Origin: CAWBRT01 sp963832365
GTDB lineage: Bacteria; Acidobacteriota; Terriglobia; Terriglobales; Acidobacteriaceae
DNA length: 64,000 nucleotides
Direction of reading: 5' to 3'
Assembly: GCA_963832365.1 (NCBI GenBank)
Contig: CAWHUL010000002.1
Span: 295,010-359,009 of the forward strand
Shown here: positions 29,340 to 38,848 of the stretch, piece by piece
Layout: each line of letters begins with the position of its first letter
Position numbering within the stretch: position 1 is the first letter of the stretch
Notes under the pieces: generated by a model
Seen by the model: only the letters and a program-made list of their open reading frames with translations
What the model was told of the DNA's origin: nothing
Database searches by the model: none
Made by a program: the position numbers and the translations under genes

Positions 29340-32012
29340 TTACGAAACTGCTGGGTTTGGCTTCTCGGGGTTGATGCCGAGTTCCTTGACCGCCTTTTGC
29401 ACGCAATCGGCTGTGACCTGGCCCTCGCGCAGTAGTCCGGTAAGCGTGGCCAAAACAATATGCTTGGCGTCGACTTCGAAGAAGTCGCGTAGCGAGGCGC
29501 GTCCCTCACTGCGGCCAAAGCCGTCCGTGCCGAGCGCGACCAGCGGCCGCGGCAGCCACTGCGAAACCGATTCGGGCAGGGTCTTCACGTAGTCGGATGC
29601 GGCCACGAAAACGCCGGGCACATCCTTCGTTAGCTGCGTAATGAAAGGCACGCGCGGCGTCTCGCCGGGGTGCAGCATGTTCCAGCGGGCACAAGCATTG
29701 CCGTCCATGTAAAGTTGCTTGTAGCTGGTCACGCTCCAGACATCGGCGGCAACCCCAAACTTGCTTTCCAGAATCTCCTGTGCCTTCAGCGTTTCGAGCA
29801 AAATGGCGCCGCTGCCCATGAGCTGGGCGCGAAGCTTGGCATCTTTTTTCCCGGACTTCTTAAACAGATACATTCCTTTCAGAATGCCGTCGCGCACGCC
29901 CTCCGGCATCTCCGGCTGCTCCCAGGGCTCGTTCATGACGGTGATGTAGTAGAAGACGTCTTCCTGCTCGACGTACATGCGGCGAATGCCATCTTGAATA
30001 ATGATCGCGAGTTCGTAGGCGAACGCCGGATCGTAGGCCAACAGATTGGGCACCGGGTAAGCCAGTAGTTGGCTGTTGCCGTCCTGATGTTGCAGTCCTT
30101 CGCCCGCCAGCGTGGTGCGTCCGGCGGTGCCGCCGATAACGAAGCCGTGTGTACGCTGGTCGCCCGCGGCCCACACCAGGTCGCCGACGCGCTGCAGTCC
30201 GAACATTGAATAGAAAATAAAGAACGGAATCGTGTTAATTCCGTGATTGGCATACGACGTTCCGGCGGCGATAAACGACGACATCGAGCCGGCTTCGGTA
30301 ATTCCTTCCTCCAGAATCTGCCCGTCTTTGGCTTCCTTGTAATAGAGTAGCGTGCCCATATCCACCGGCTCATACAACTGGCCCACGCTGGAGTAGATCC
30401 CGATTTGCCGGAACAATGCTTCCATGCCGAAGGTTCGCGCCTCATCCGGCACGATGGGCACAATCAGTTTGCCGAAGTCGCGGTCGCGAACCATTTTGGC
30501 GATCATGCTTACGATCACCATCGTGGTCGAAGCCTTGCGGCCTCCGGTGCCCTTGTAGAACTCTTCGAAGAATTCTTCCTTGATCGGCGCCAGCTTTGGG
30601 GCGCGCACTTTGCGCTCGGGAAGATAGCCGCCCAGCGCCTTCCGCTTCTCCTGGAGGTACACGATCTCGGGGCTATCCGGCGGGGGACAGTAGAAGGGCG
30701 CATCGTGCAGTTGCTCATCCGCAATAGGAATGCCAAAGCGAGAGCGGAACCTCAGCAGCTCTTCATCGTTGATCTTCTTCTGCTGGTGAGTGATGTTTCT
30801 GCCTTCACCGCTTTCGCCCAGGCCATAGCCTTTGATGGTCTTGGCCAGAATCACTGTCGGGGATCCGCGGTGCTCCATCGCGGCCTTATATGCGGCGTAA
30901 ACCTTGATCGGATCGTGGCCTCCAAGGCGCATCTTGGCCAGTTGCTCATCGCTCAGGTGCTCCACCATTTTGAGCAGACGTGGATCGGTGCCGAAGAAGT
31001 TCTGCCGGAAGTATGCGCCGCTGGAGACAAAATATTTCTGATACTGGCCATCCGTGATCTCGCCCATGCGCTTCACCAAGAGGCCATCGCGATCCTTGGC
31101 GATCAACGGGTCCCAATCGCCGCCCCAAATGACCTTGATGACGTTCCATCCAGTGCCGCGGAAATCGGCTTCCAGCTCTTGAATGATTTTTCCGTTGCCG
31201 CGCACCGGGCCGTCCAGTCGCTGGAGATTGCAATTGATGACGAAGATCAGGTTGTCGAGCTTTTCGCGGGCAGCCAAGGCGATGGCGCCCAGGGTTTCGG
31301 GTTCGTCAGTTTCGCCGTCTCCAAGGAAAGCCCATATTCTTCCGCCCGTCGATTCTTTCAAGCCTCGGTTTTCTAGGTAGCGGTTGAAACGAGCCTGGTA
31401 AATCGCCTGGATTGGTCCCAAGCCCATCGAAACGGTAGGGAACTCCCAAAAATGCGGCATCAGCCAGGGATGGGGGTACGAGGTTAACCCGCCCTTCAAA
31501 TCGCGGCGGAAGTTCTCCAGTTGATCGCGCGAGATGCGGCCTTCCAGAAACGCGCGCGCGTAAATGCCGGGCGAGGCGTGTCCCTGGAAGTAGATTAGGT
31601 CCCTGTCTCCATCGGGCGTGCGTGCGAAGAAACAATGATTGAACCCGACTTCATAGAGAGTGGCTGCGGAAGCATAGGTCGAAATGTGGCCGCCTATCCC
31701 CTCCTCGACCTTGTTGGCGCGCATCACCATGGCGAGGGCATTCCAGCGCACCAGGCTCTTGATTTGCCGCTCAACTTCCTGGCTGCCTGGAAACGGGGGC
31801 TGCTTCTCCGGCGGAATCGTATTCTGATACGGGGTCGTCGCCGAGAACGGCATTCGATAGCCACTCCGGGCGGTATGCAGTTCGAGTTGTTGCAGCAGGC
31901 GGCCGGCGCGCTCAGGCCCGTAGTGCTCGAGCACATAATCCAGCGAGTCCAGCCACTCCCGGGTTTCCAGAACTTCCAAGCCAAGTGCCTCGGTGCTTTC
32001 TTTGTTATTCAC
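29340..32012 (-). CDS. aceE: pyruvate dehydrogenase E1, homodimeric type
   Basis: An 890-residue thiamine-diphosphate enzyme that decarboxylates pyruvate and reductively acetylates E2. The homodimeric AceE type is shown by length and by conserved blocks: GGHISTYASAATLYEVGFNH, YFQGHASPGIYARAFLEGR, the ThDP motif GDGETDEPE...NLIFVINCNLQRLDG and GTLLYYKEAKDG. The start is GTG 32,012 after GGGGGAATCACC. It is the first gene of the pyruvate dehydrogenase group, and the gap to fahA (131 bases) probably holds its own promoter. Confidence 0.97.
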   Translation of the reverse strand: MNNKESTEALGLEVLETREWLDSLDYVLEHYGPERAGRLLQQLELHTARSGYRMPFSATTPYQNTIPPEKQPPFPGSQEVERQIKSLVRWNALAMVMRANKVEEGIGGHISTYASAATLYEVGFNHCFFARTPDGDRDLIYFQGHASPGIYARAFLEGRISRDQLENFRRDLKGGLTSYPHPWLMPHFWEFPTVSMGLGPIQAIYQARFNRYLENRGLKESTGGRIWAFLGDGETDEPETLGAIALAAREKLDNLIFVINCNLQRLDGPVRGNGKIIQELEADFRGTGWNVIKVIWGGDWDPLIAKDRDGLLVKRMGEITDGQYQKYFVSSGAYFRQNFFGTDPRLLKMVEHLSDEQLAKMRLGGHDPIKVYAAYKAAMEHRGSPTVILAKTIKGYGLGESGEGRNITHQQKKINDEELLRFRSRFGIPIADEQLHDAPFYCPPPDSPEIVYLQEKRKALGGYLPERKVRAPKLAPIKEEFFEEFYKGTGGRKASTTMVIVSMIAKMVRDRDFGKLIVPIVPDEARTFGMEALFRQIGIYSSVGQLYEPVDMGTLLYYKEAKDGQILEEGITEAGSMSSFIAAGTSYANHGINTIPFFIFYSMFGLQRVGDLVWAAGDQRTHGFVIGGTAGRTTLAGEGLQHQDGNSQLLAYPVPNLLAYDPAFAYELAIIIQDGIRRMYVEQEDVFYYITVMNEPWEQPEMPEGVRDGILKGMYLFKKSGKKDAKLRAQLMGSGAILLETLKAQEILESKFGVAADVWSVTSYKQLYMDGNACARWNMLHPGETPRVPFITQLTKDVPGVFVAASDYVKTLPESVSQWLPRPLVALGTDGFGRSEGRASLRDFFEVDAKHIVLATLTGLLREGQVTADCVQKAVKELGINPEKPNPAVS

Positions 32013-32143
32013 TCGGTGATTCCCCCGATTGACTCAAGAACCTTTAATAATAACTCGAACGGGGTTGAGGATTCCAAATGGCCCGGGGAACAGGGAGTAC
32101 TTCCCGGAGTCGGTGCGCTGATAATGAACGGTGGCGCACGACG

Positions 32144-33463
32144 CTATATGGCTGGCAACACTATCGCGCGGCACTCGCCGAAGCCAATCCGCGCTACGCC
32201 TTGGCGCTCGCAATATCCGCGCAAGATGACTTCGTCTCCATCCTCCAGAAAGCTGCGCTGTTCACCGCTGGGCAGGGTGATTGGCTGCTTGCCGCCCGAC
32301 GTAAGTTCCAACAGGCATCCGCGCGCATCCTGGGACGGCCCGGAGATGGTGCCGCTTGCCAGCAGATCGCCCGGGCGAAGGTTGCATCCGTTGCTGGCGT
32401 GGTGGGTGAGCATCTGCGCCATGGTCCAATAGATGTCGGCCATGCTGCCGCGGCTCAGGCGCATCGGTCCCATCCTGAGATCACGCATTTTGTTGGAACT
32501 GAGCCACGCTTCTACGGTCAACTCGATGCCGCCGTATTGTTGGTCTTCAAGGTCGTTCAAATGCGGCAAAAGCCGTGGATCCGAATCTTCGCGAATGAAC
32601 GCGCCTGTCCGATACTGCGCAAGCGCTTCGAGCGTCACGACCCAGGGAGAGACGGTGGTGGCAAAGCTCTTGGAGAGGAATGGACCGAGCGGCTGGTACT
32701 CCCAGGTTTGCGCGTCGCGCGCCGACCAGTCGTTCACCAGGCACATGCCAAAGATGTGCTGCTCGGCCTCGGCGATCGGGATTGGCTCGCCGAGAGGGTT
32801 TCCCGGCCCGACAAAAAAGCCCGCCTCGACTTCGTAGTCGAGCCGCTGGGTGGGGCTAAACACGGGAGGCTGATCGGGGTCGCTGCGCCTCTGGCCGCGC
32901 GGCCTGCGAATCGGCGTGCCGCTGGGCAGCAACGACGAGGCGCGTCCGTGATACGCGACCGGCAGCCATTTGTAATTGGGCAGCAGAGGATTGTCAGGCC
33001 GGAACATGCTGCCGACTTTAGCCGCATGATAAAGCGAGGCGTAAAAATCCGTGTAGTCGCCCACCTGGGCCGGCAACTGCATTTCCACATTGGCCATGGG
33101 GAACAGGGGCACGCGCTCGCGATCAACCGAGGCGTCATGTCGAAGCAGGTGGAAGATTCGTTTGCGAAGCGCGGACCAGTAGCGGTCGCCGAGGGCCATG
33201 AGTCGATTCAATGCGCTCGCGTTGAAGCAAAACGCGGCCTCACGCGCTTCATCTCTATTAAAGGAAAACAGGCCGCGTTGAGTGGCGGCGCTTAGGTCGA
33301 GTACCTGATTGCCTATGGCAACACCGACGCGCGCCTCGCCACCGGCAAGACGAAAGACTCCAAAGGGCAGGTTCTGAACAGGGAAGTCGCATCCCGCGCG
33401 GTTCGCGCTCTCGACCCACGAGCGCGCCGTGGGGTCATGCGTTTCGTTGATACGAGGGGTCAT
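32144..33463 (-). CDS. fahA: fumarylacetoacetase
   Basis: A 439-residue enzyme that hydrolyses fumarylacetoacetate to fumarate and acetoacetate, the last step of tyrosine breakdown. The N-terminal SH3-like domain (FGVFRLAGGEARVGVAIG) and catalytic C-terminal barrel are recognisable, with DYTDFYASLYHA, YHGRASSLLPSG, DYEVEAGFFVG and SFATTVSPWVV typical of FAH. ATG 33,463 is preferred to an upstream in-frame start because AAGGAAG precedes it and homologues begin near here. It is downstream of hppD, hmgA and an unknown gene, all on the minus strand. Confidence 0.93.
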   Translation of the reverse strand: MTPRINETHDPTARSWVESANRAGCDFPVQNLPFGVFRLAGGEARVGVAIGNQVLDLSAATQRGLFSFNRDEAREAAFCFNASALNRLMALGDRYWSALRKRIFHLLRHDASVDRERVPLFPMANVEMQLPAQVGDYTDFYASLYHAAKVGSMFRPDNPLLPNYKWLPVAYHGRASSLLPSGTPIRRPRGQRRSDPDQPPVFSPTQRLDYEVEAGFFVGPGNPLGEPIPIAEAEQHIFGMCLVNDWSARDAQTWEYQPLGPFLSKSFATTVSPWVVTLEALAQYRTGAFIREDSDPRLLPHLNDLEDQQYGGIELTVEAWLSSNKMRDLRMGPMRLSRGSMADIYWTMAQMLTHHASNGCNLRPGDLLASGTISGPSQDARGCLLELTSGGKQPITLPSGEQRSFLEDGDEVILRGYCERQGVARIGFGECRAIVLPAI

Positions 33464-33779
33464 GGAGTGGCTTCCTTGATGAGTGGTGGAGCGCAGCAGA
33501 ACAGATCCTGCGCTGTCATGCTGAGCGGAGCGAAGCATCCCATGAGACTACCTCGCCTCACGCCGCTCAGGAACTTGAGGAAATCCTTGGACTGCGTTTT
33601 CAACCCACGCGGTTATGGGATTCTTCGCTTCGCTCAGAATGACGTCCATACTTTGATGGCGTAGATCGGGAACGTCGTACTCGCCCCGCGCGAAGAAACT
33701 ACTCCACGTTAGCCCAACAGCGGGGCGAACGTGGGGCACCCGGCGCCCGGGGTACCCGCGCTGCCTCTGCCTTCATGAA
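33464..33779. repeat. intergenic region with dispersed repeats
   Basis: No gene is seen here. It holds one copy of a 27-28-base element in inverted orientation (33,514-33,541, reading TGTCATGCTGAGCGGAGCGA...), a direct copy (33,617-33,643, GGGATTCTTCGCTTCGCTCA...) and a palindrome CCACGTT...AACGTGG (33,704-33,734) followed by GGGCACCCGG. The same motifs recur near 34.8, 36.4, 41.3 and 43.0 kb. Confidence 0.75.
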
Positions 33780-34691
33780 TCATAGAAGTCCTAACGCTTC
33801 GAGATCGCGCACAGGGCCTTCGAAAGAGCAGGAACCAAAGGCAAGAGCCAACTGCTCGCGCGTCTCGCGCAGTTGCTGATTGTTGAGCTTGATATTGCGC
33901 AGCGTTACGCCGTCCTTGTGGAACGCAAAAGCCTCGCCGGCTCGCAGAGCCAGGATTTCGGGGATCTGCAACTCCATCGCACCGGCTTTGATGGCCGCCG
34001 CAGCCAAAAGCACATTCAGGAAGCCGTGCATGGGAACGTGCGGACCGCGCTGCGCGGCGGTCATAGGATAAACACCGCGCAACGCATGGTGCAATCCGGC
34101 AGTGGCTTTGAAAGGCACGCCGGCGGAGGCGCAGGCGGAGATGAAACGCGCCACTTGCTGCATTCTGGGATACGTGCTGGCCTTCGAGCCCCCGGTGCGA
34201 ATCTTGGCCAGCAGGCCAGCCAAGCGGATGGCTTCAATCTGCTCGGCCAGATCATCTCGCAACGCGACTTCCGCGTAAACGTTGATGTCGTGCGGGAGCA
34301 ATTCGAGGATGGGGCTGATCTCGTCCTTGGTGGCGATCTTGAACTCCACGGAGTCAACATGAGCGCGCTCGCCGGCCTTGAGATGAAACTGCACGATCGA
34401 CTTGAGGTCATCCTTGATGCTGCGGCCCAACAGCGCGGTTAACCGCCAGCCGCGCGCGCGGTTTGGCTTGAGCAGCTTCTCCAACTCCATGAGCCGCTCG
34501 GCGGGAACGACAAACCTGCCTAGCATCCAGTGAAACTCGCCGTCCAGGTAACGCGCAAAATTCCGCACCGCTGCCGGCATCTCCAGCGATGCCGGAGGAA
34601 ACAGTCCGGCATAGTCGATGGCACCGGACAACAGAATCCGAAGTGGTTCCATTATGGGGCTGGGCTGCAGTTTGATTCGGGCCGTGCTCAT
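33780..34691 (-). CDS. unknown protein in the tyrosine-degradation cluster
   Basis: A 303-residue soluble protein starting MSTARIKLQPSPIMEPLRIL, with GAGGCGAAC upstream of ATG 34,691. Visible landmarks are SGAIDYAGLFPPASLEM, a DGEFHWMLGRFVVP block, an alternation of helix and strand (VDSVEFKIAT, INVYAEVALRDD, LLAKIRTGGSKASTYP, VPFKATAGLHHALRG) and a C-terminal helix. The order of strands ending in R, TGG and KAT looks like a TIM-barrel-type fold, but this is inference. It sits between hmgA and fahA on the same strand. It does not look like maleylacetoacetate isomerase, the enzyme missing from this cluster. Confidence 0.7.
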   Translation of the reverse strand: MSTARIKLQPSPIMEPLRILLSGAIDYAGLFPPASLEMPAAVRNFARYLDGEFHWMLGRFVVPAERLMELEKLLKPNRARGWRLTALLGRSIKDDLKSIVQFHLKAGERAHVDSVEFKIATKDEISPILELLPHDINVYAEVALRDDLAEQIEAIRLAGLLAKIRTGGSKASTYPRMQQVARFISACASAGVPFKATAGLHHALRGVYPMTAAQRGPHVPMHGFLNVLLAAAAIKAGAMELQIPEILALRAGEAFAFHKDGVTLRNIKLNNQQLRETREQLALAFGSCSFEGPVRDLEALGLL

Positions 34692-34986
34692 TACGTTCGC
34701 CTCAACATGCGTTTTGAGTCTTTCGATGCAAATGTTGGACCGCGCTGATGGGATTCTTCGCTCCAATGCAAAGAAACAACCCCACCCTAGCAACAGCGGC
34801 TAGGATGGGGCACCCCAGCCACCCACGTTGGCCCGCGCCGCAGCTACCCCACGTTAGCCCAAAAAGCGGGGCGGAGCGTAGGGCACCCGCAGGACGGGGC
34901 ATCCATCCGATCCCACATTAGCTGCGCCTGCGGCTTCGCAAATGTGGGCCACCATGGGGATGTGGGGTCACCCGCACCAGAACCCG
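34692..34986. repeat. intergenic palindromic repeats
   Basis: Two palindromes of the dispersed family: CCCCACCCTAGC...GCTAGGATGGGG at 34,780-34,810, followed by CACCCC, and a looser one at 34,847-34,882 (CCCCACGTTAGCCC...GCGTAGGG, then CACCCG). A partial copy of the GGGATTCTTCGCT element is at 34,750-34,764. Confidence 0.7.
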
Positions 34987-36348
34987 TTACCGTGGCTGGA
35001 AGTGCTTCTTCAAATCCTGCCAGCAGCGGAAGTACTCATGCTGCAATTGCGCCGTTTCCATCGCGTACTTCGTGGGACGGCAGATGAAGCGTGCTTCAAA
35101 CATAAAGGCCAGCGTGTCGGCCAGAAACTGCGGCTTCAACTCGGCGGCGCTGGCGAGTTCGTAGGTGGCCGCGTCGGGTCCGTGCCCCGACATGCAATTA
35201 TGCAGGCTCGCTCCGCCCGGCAAAAAGCCTTCGGCCTTGGCGTCGTAAGCGCCGTGGATCAGTCCCATGAATTCGTTCATGAAGTTGCGGTGGAACCACG
35301 GCGGACGGAAGGTGTGCTCGGCGACCAGCCAGCGCGGCGGAAAGATGGCAAAGTCGAAATTCGCCGTCCCAGGAATTTCAGAGGGCGAAGTCAACACCGT
35401 GTAAATCGACGGATCAGGGTGATCGAAGCTGACGGAGTTGATGCAGTTGAAGTTTGCCAGATTGTATTTGTAAGGCGCGTAGTTTCCGTGCCAGCCGACC
35501 ACGTCGAAAGGCGAATGATCGTACTCGGCCTCCCAGAGGCCGCCGAGAAACTTGGCCACGACCCGGAAATCGCCATCGCGATCTTCGTAGGCAGCGCTGG
35601 GGGTCTGAAAATCGCGCGCATTCGCCAATCCATTGGCGCCGATTGGACCAAGGTCAGGGAGCCGCAACAGCGCTCCATAGTTCTCGCAAATGTAGCCGCG
35701 CGCCTCTGCCCCACTACGCGAAGAAGAGCCGCGTAGCTGGGGTCCCCGACGGCTCCAGCAACTCCACACGGAACTTTATGCCGCGCTGGATGACGCATAT
35801 CTCGCCGGGCGCGACTTCCATGTCTCCGAATTCAGTGTGAAACAGCAGGCTTCCGAGCTGCGGAACGATGAGCAGTTCTCCGTCGGCGCTGTAGAAGCAG
35901 CGATTGCGCATGGACTGGTTCGCCACGTAGAGGTGAATGGCAATTCCGCTGTGCGCGGCGGCATCACCGTTGCCCGCGATGGTTACCAAGCCGTCGACGA
36001 AATCCGTTTCCTTGGCGGGGAAGGGAATTGGGTCCCAACGCAACTGGTTGGGCGAAGTTGCAACTTCGTTGAAGGGCGCACTGCGCAGCAGTCCGCGAGA
36101 AATTTCGCGGTAGGGTTTGTGCATCACCGAGGGCGTATGCGGTAGAGCCAACTGCGGCGGTTGGCAGCGCGCGGAGCGGTAAACGGCGTTCCGCTCAACT
36201 GCTCCGCATAGAGTCCCATGGGAGCGCGCTGCGGCGCGTTCTGCCCCGAGGGCAATGCGCCGGGGAGGGCTTCGCTGGCAAATTCGTTTCCGAATCCGCT
36301 GTGGTATCGGAGTGGTTCAGACTTTGTGGTTGGCTTGGTAGTTGCCAT
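34987..36348 (-). pseudogene. hmgA: homogentisate 1,2-dioxygenase, disrupted by two frameshifts
   Basis: The product would open homogentisate to maleylacetoacetate with Fe(II) and O2. Strong family sequence occurs in three pieces: from ATG 36,348 (YHSGFGNEFASEALPGALP...RRSWLYRIRP), then in another frame from about 36,131 to 35,745 (SVMHKPYREIS...EVAPGEICVIQRGIKFRVEL), then back in the first frame (RGYICENYGALLRLPDLGPI...) to 34,987. The first shift is a one-base deletion, as if CCTTCG became CCTCG near 36,131. The second coincides with about 34 extra bases containing a palindrome (35,709-35,742) and a stop codon. Full length would be about 440 residues. Both shifts could be errors, but the palindrome is a real sequence feature. 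Confidence 0.85.
35709..35742. repeat. palindromic element inside hmgA
   Basis: CCCC A CTACGCG, nine-base loop, CGCGTAG C TGGGG, followed by TCCCC. Its shape (CCCC...TGGGG then an ACCC/TCCC-like tail) is that of the intergenic palindromes at 33.7, 34.8, 36.5, 41.3 and 43.0 kb. It lies where homogentisate dioxygenases have no extra residues. Confidence 0.65.
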
Positions 36349-36592
36349 GTCGTTCTGTTGAATCCTTCGGCTGCGCTTCAGCCCCAAGCTGCGCGGGGAT
36401 GCTTCGCTTCGCTCAGCATGACAGGGATACGCGTACTATGGGAACGCGCCCATAACTCATTCGAATGAACTATCCCAGGTTAGCGCCGAACAACACGGCG
36501 CGGAACCTGGGGCACCCGGCAGTCTTACAAGCACCCGGCCCGCTTCGATCCCACATTAGCCAACTGCGGCAAATGTGGGCCACCTGATCCGA
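36349..36592. repeat. intergenic dispersed repeats
   Basis: One copy of the GGGATGCTTCGCTTCGCTCA... element at 36,396-36,423, followed by CCCAGGTTAGCGCCG...CGGCGCGGAACCTGGG at 36,474-36,511 with GCACCCGG next to it. The region between hppD and hmgA otherwise looks empty. Confidence 0.75.
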
Positions 36593-37678
36593 CTAGAGAT
36601 TGCCGCGGCGGGACTGCTCGGCTTCGATGGCCTCGAACAGCGCCTTGAAATTTCCTTTGCCGAACCCCCGGCTTCCTTTTCGTTGAATGATTTCGTAAAA
36701 CAGCGTCGGACGATCCTGCACCGGTTTGGTAAAGATCTGAAGCAGGTACCCCTCCTCATCGCGGTCGACTAGGATTCCGAGATCGCGGATGGCATCGAGA
36801 TCTTCCGGTATCTGGCCGACACGCGACGGCAGCACATCGTAATAGGCATCCGGAACGCGCAGGAACTCGATTCCCTGGTCGCGCAATTTCAAAACGGTAG
36901 CAATCACGTCTTTGGTTTGCAGCGCAATGTGCTGCACGCCCGCTCCGCAATAGGCTTGCAGATACTCGTCGATCTGACTCTTGCGCTTGCCGGCCGCCGG
37001 TTCGTTGATGGGAAACTTGACGGAATACGAATCGTCGGACATGACAATCGACATCAAGGCGCTGTACTCGGTCGAGATGTCCTTGTCGTCGAAGCTGACG
37101 AAGCGATGAAATCCGAAGATGCGGCCGTAGTACTCGGCCCAGTGGTTCATCTTGCCGAGTTCAACATTGCCGACCATGTGATCGATGCGCAGAATTCCCA
37201 CATCCGCGCCCGGAACGTGTGAGCTGACAAACCCGGGGAGAAACGGCCCCGAGTAGTCCTTGTAAGAGATCAGCGAGTGAATCGTGTCGCCGTAGGTGCG
37301 GACGGCGGCGCGGCGAATTCTTCCGTGCTCGTCGGCGAGCTCATGCGGTTGCTCCTCGGGCGTCGCGCCGCGCTTGACAGCTTCCTCGAACGCCAGGTCC
37401 GCATCTTCGACGTGCAAGGCGATATCGCGCACACCATCACCGTGGCGGCGAAGATGCTCGCTGGCAGGGCTGCCCGGGTTCAAGGGCGTGGTCAGAAGGA
37501 TGTCGGCCTTGCCCTGACGCAACAAATAGGAAGCAGCCAGCCGGTTCCCGGTTTCGAGCCCGCTGTATGCAACCTGCGAAAAGCCGAATGCGTTTCGATA
37601 GTAGAAAGACGCCTGTTTGGCGTTGCCGACATAGAACTCAACGTGATGGATTCTCTTCAGCTTTAGCGGATTCTCCAC
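36593..37678 (-). CDS. hppD: 4-hydroxyphenylpyruvate dioxygenase
   Basis: A 361-residue Fe(II) enzyme that turns 4-hydroxyphenylpyruvate into homogentisate, two steps before the damaged hmgA product's substrate is opened. It has two vicinal-oxygen-chelate domains: an N-terminal one (HHVEFYVGNAKQASFYYRN) and a catalytic one with the iron ligands H167 (RIDHMVGN), H250 (GVQHIALQ) and E329 (LFYEIIQR). The C-terminal helix GKGNFKALFEAIEAEQ is typical. All key residues are present. It is followed after 244 bases by hmgA. Confidence 0.95.
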   Translation of the reverse strand: MENPLKLKRIHHVEFYVGNAKQASFYYRNAFGFSQVAYSGLETGNRLAASYLLRQGKADILLTTPLNPGSPASEHLRRHGDGVRDIALHVEDADLAFEEAVKRGATPEEQPHELADEHGRIRRAAVRTYGDTIHSLISYKDYSGPFLPGFVSSHVPGADVGILRIDHMVGNVELGKMNHWAEYYGRIFGFHRFVSFDDKDISTEYSALMSIVMSDDSYSVKFPINEPAAGKRKSQIDEYLQAYCGAGVQHIALQTKDVIATVLKLRDQGIEFLRVPDAYYDVLPSRVGQIPEDLDAIRDLGILVDRDEEGYLLQIFTKPVQDRPTLFYEIIQRKGSRGFGKGNFKALFEAIEAEQSRRGNL

Positions 37679-37706
37679 CGGTTCACTCCGTCAGCTCTTC
37701 AGTCTC

Positions 37707-37907
37707 TTAAGCCGCCTTAACCTGGCCTTCGTCACGCAGCATGGAGCGCAACTGCGTGCGCAGTTCGGGCGAGTCCTGGTGTCCGTGGGACTGAACAGCA
37801 TGCTGCACGGCGATCTGCAGCACCTCTTCTTCGTTTCCTGAGATAGCAATGTCGCAAGCGTTTTCGGTTGGGAACCAACGGCAATCGATGACTTTGCGAG
37901 TGGCCAT
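37707..37907 (-). CDS. DUF1059 small protein
   Basis: A 66-residue protein starting MATRKVIDCRWFPTENACDI and containing the family's NEEEVLQIAVQHAVQSHGH segment, followed by a helical tail. DUF1059 proteins are small, soluble and of unknown function. It lies 28 bases upstream of hppD on the same strand, so the two may be cotranscribed. Confidence 0.75.
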   Translation of the reverse strand: MATRKVIDCRWFPTENACDIAISGNEEEVLQIAVQHAVQSHGHQDSPELRTQLRSMLRDEGQVKAA

Positions 37908-38028
37908 AACTGACTCCTGTGTTGATGTGGATGAGGCCGGGCTTCGGATACACGTATTCCAAAGCCGCTCGAAGATGAGATGCTATCGAGCGCGGATGGG
38001 AGGCACGCGACCGTCAGATTCATATCCC

Positions 38029-38778
38029 TCACTCGCTGACGACGACAGGGATCATAGATGCGGCATCACTGTCGAGGTGCCAGTAGAGCAGCCCGCTTTC
38101 CGGATCGACCATGGCCGCCGGGAAGCGCAGTTCGGGGCTGTCGCCCTGTAAGACTTCGCGCAGGATTTGCGCCTTGTTCTCGCCAGAGACGAGAAACAGC
38201 ACTTTGCGGGCATTGTTGATGACCGGAAAGGTGAGCGTGATCCGGGGAGCGTTTAGCTTTTGCACTGTGTAGCCGAGCACCAGGCGGCTCGCTTCATGTA
38301 GGGCTTCGGTGCCGGGAAACAAGGATGCCGTATGTCCGTCCTCGCCTATGCCCAAAAGCAGGACGTCGAACTGCGGAATGCCAGCGGCGACAAAACTCTT
38401 CCGCAGTTGCGACTCGTATTCCTCGGCAGCGGCTTGCGCGCCCAGTTCGGTGCGCACGCGGTGCACATGGTTTTTGGGAATCTGAACCGAGCGAAGCAGC
38501 TCGCGTTCAATCATTCCGAAGTTGCTGTCGGGATGGTCGATGGGGACAGACCGCTCGTCCACCTGGAACAACTCGATGCGGCTCCAGTCGAAACGCTTCC
38601 GCCAGGGATCGCTTCCCATGAGGTGGTAAAGCGCGCGCGGAGTCGAGCCGCCCGAAAGCGCGATGCTGCAAGCACCGCGGCCGGCAATCGCCTCACCGCA
38701 AGCGGACAAAATCCACTCCGCCGTGCCGACGACTAAAGCGTCCTTGCCGGGAAAAACTTTGACGTGCCGCATTCCCAT
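38029..38778 (-). CDS. pgl: 6-phosphogluconolactonase
   Basis: A 249-residue enzyme that hydrolyses 6-phosphogluconolactone, the second step of the oxidative pentose phosphate pathway. Landmarks are IALSGGSTPRALYHLM, the DWSRIELFQVDERSVP motif and LLGIGEDGHTASLFPGT with the catalytic His. ATG 38,778 follows GTGGGGGTTTTCG; another ATG two codons later is possible. It sits next to zwf and gnd in the same cluster. Confidence 0.92.
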   Translation of the reverse strand: MGMRHVKVFPGKDALVVGTAEWILSACGEAIAGRGACSIALSGGSTPRALYHLMGSDPWRKRFDWSRIELFQVDERSVPIDHPDSNFGMIERELLRSVQIPKNHVHRVRTELGAQAAAEEYESQLRKSFVAAGIPQFDVLLLGIGEDGHTASLFPGTEALHEASRLVLGYTVQKLNAPRITLTFPVINNARKVLFLVSGENKAQILREVLQGDSPELRFPAAMVDPESGLLYWHLDSDAASMIPVVVSE

Positions 38779-38848
38779 CGAAAACCCCCACACTCACCCC
38801 AACGAGCCGAGCCTCGTTGGGGACCCCGACAGGCAGCCGTCCAGAAGC

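Noticed and set aside
25993..29598. Long plus-strand frames opposite lpd and aceF
   Set aside because: They are antisense shadows of strongly recognised enzymes with high GC at third positions; no domain is seen.
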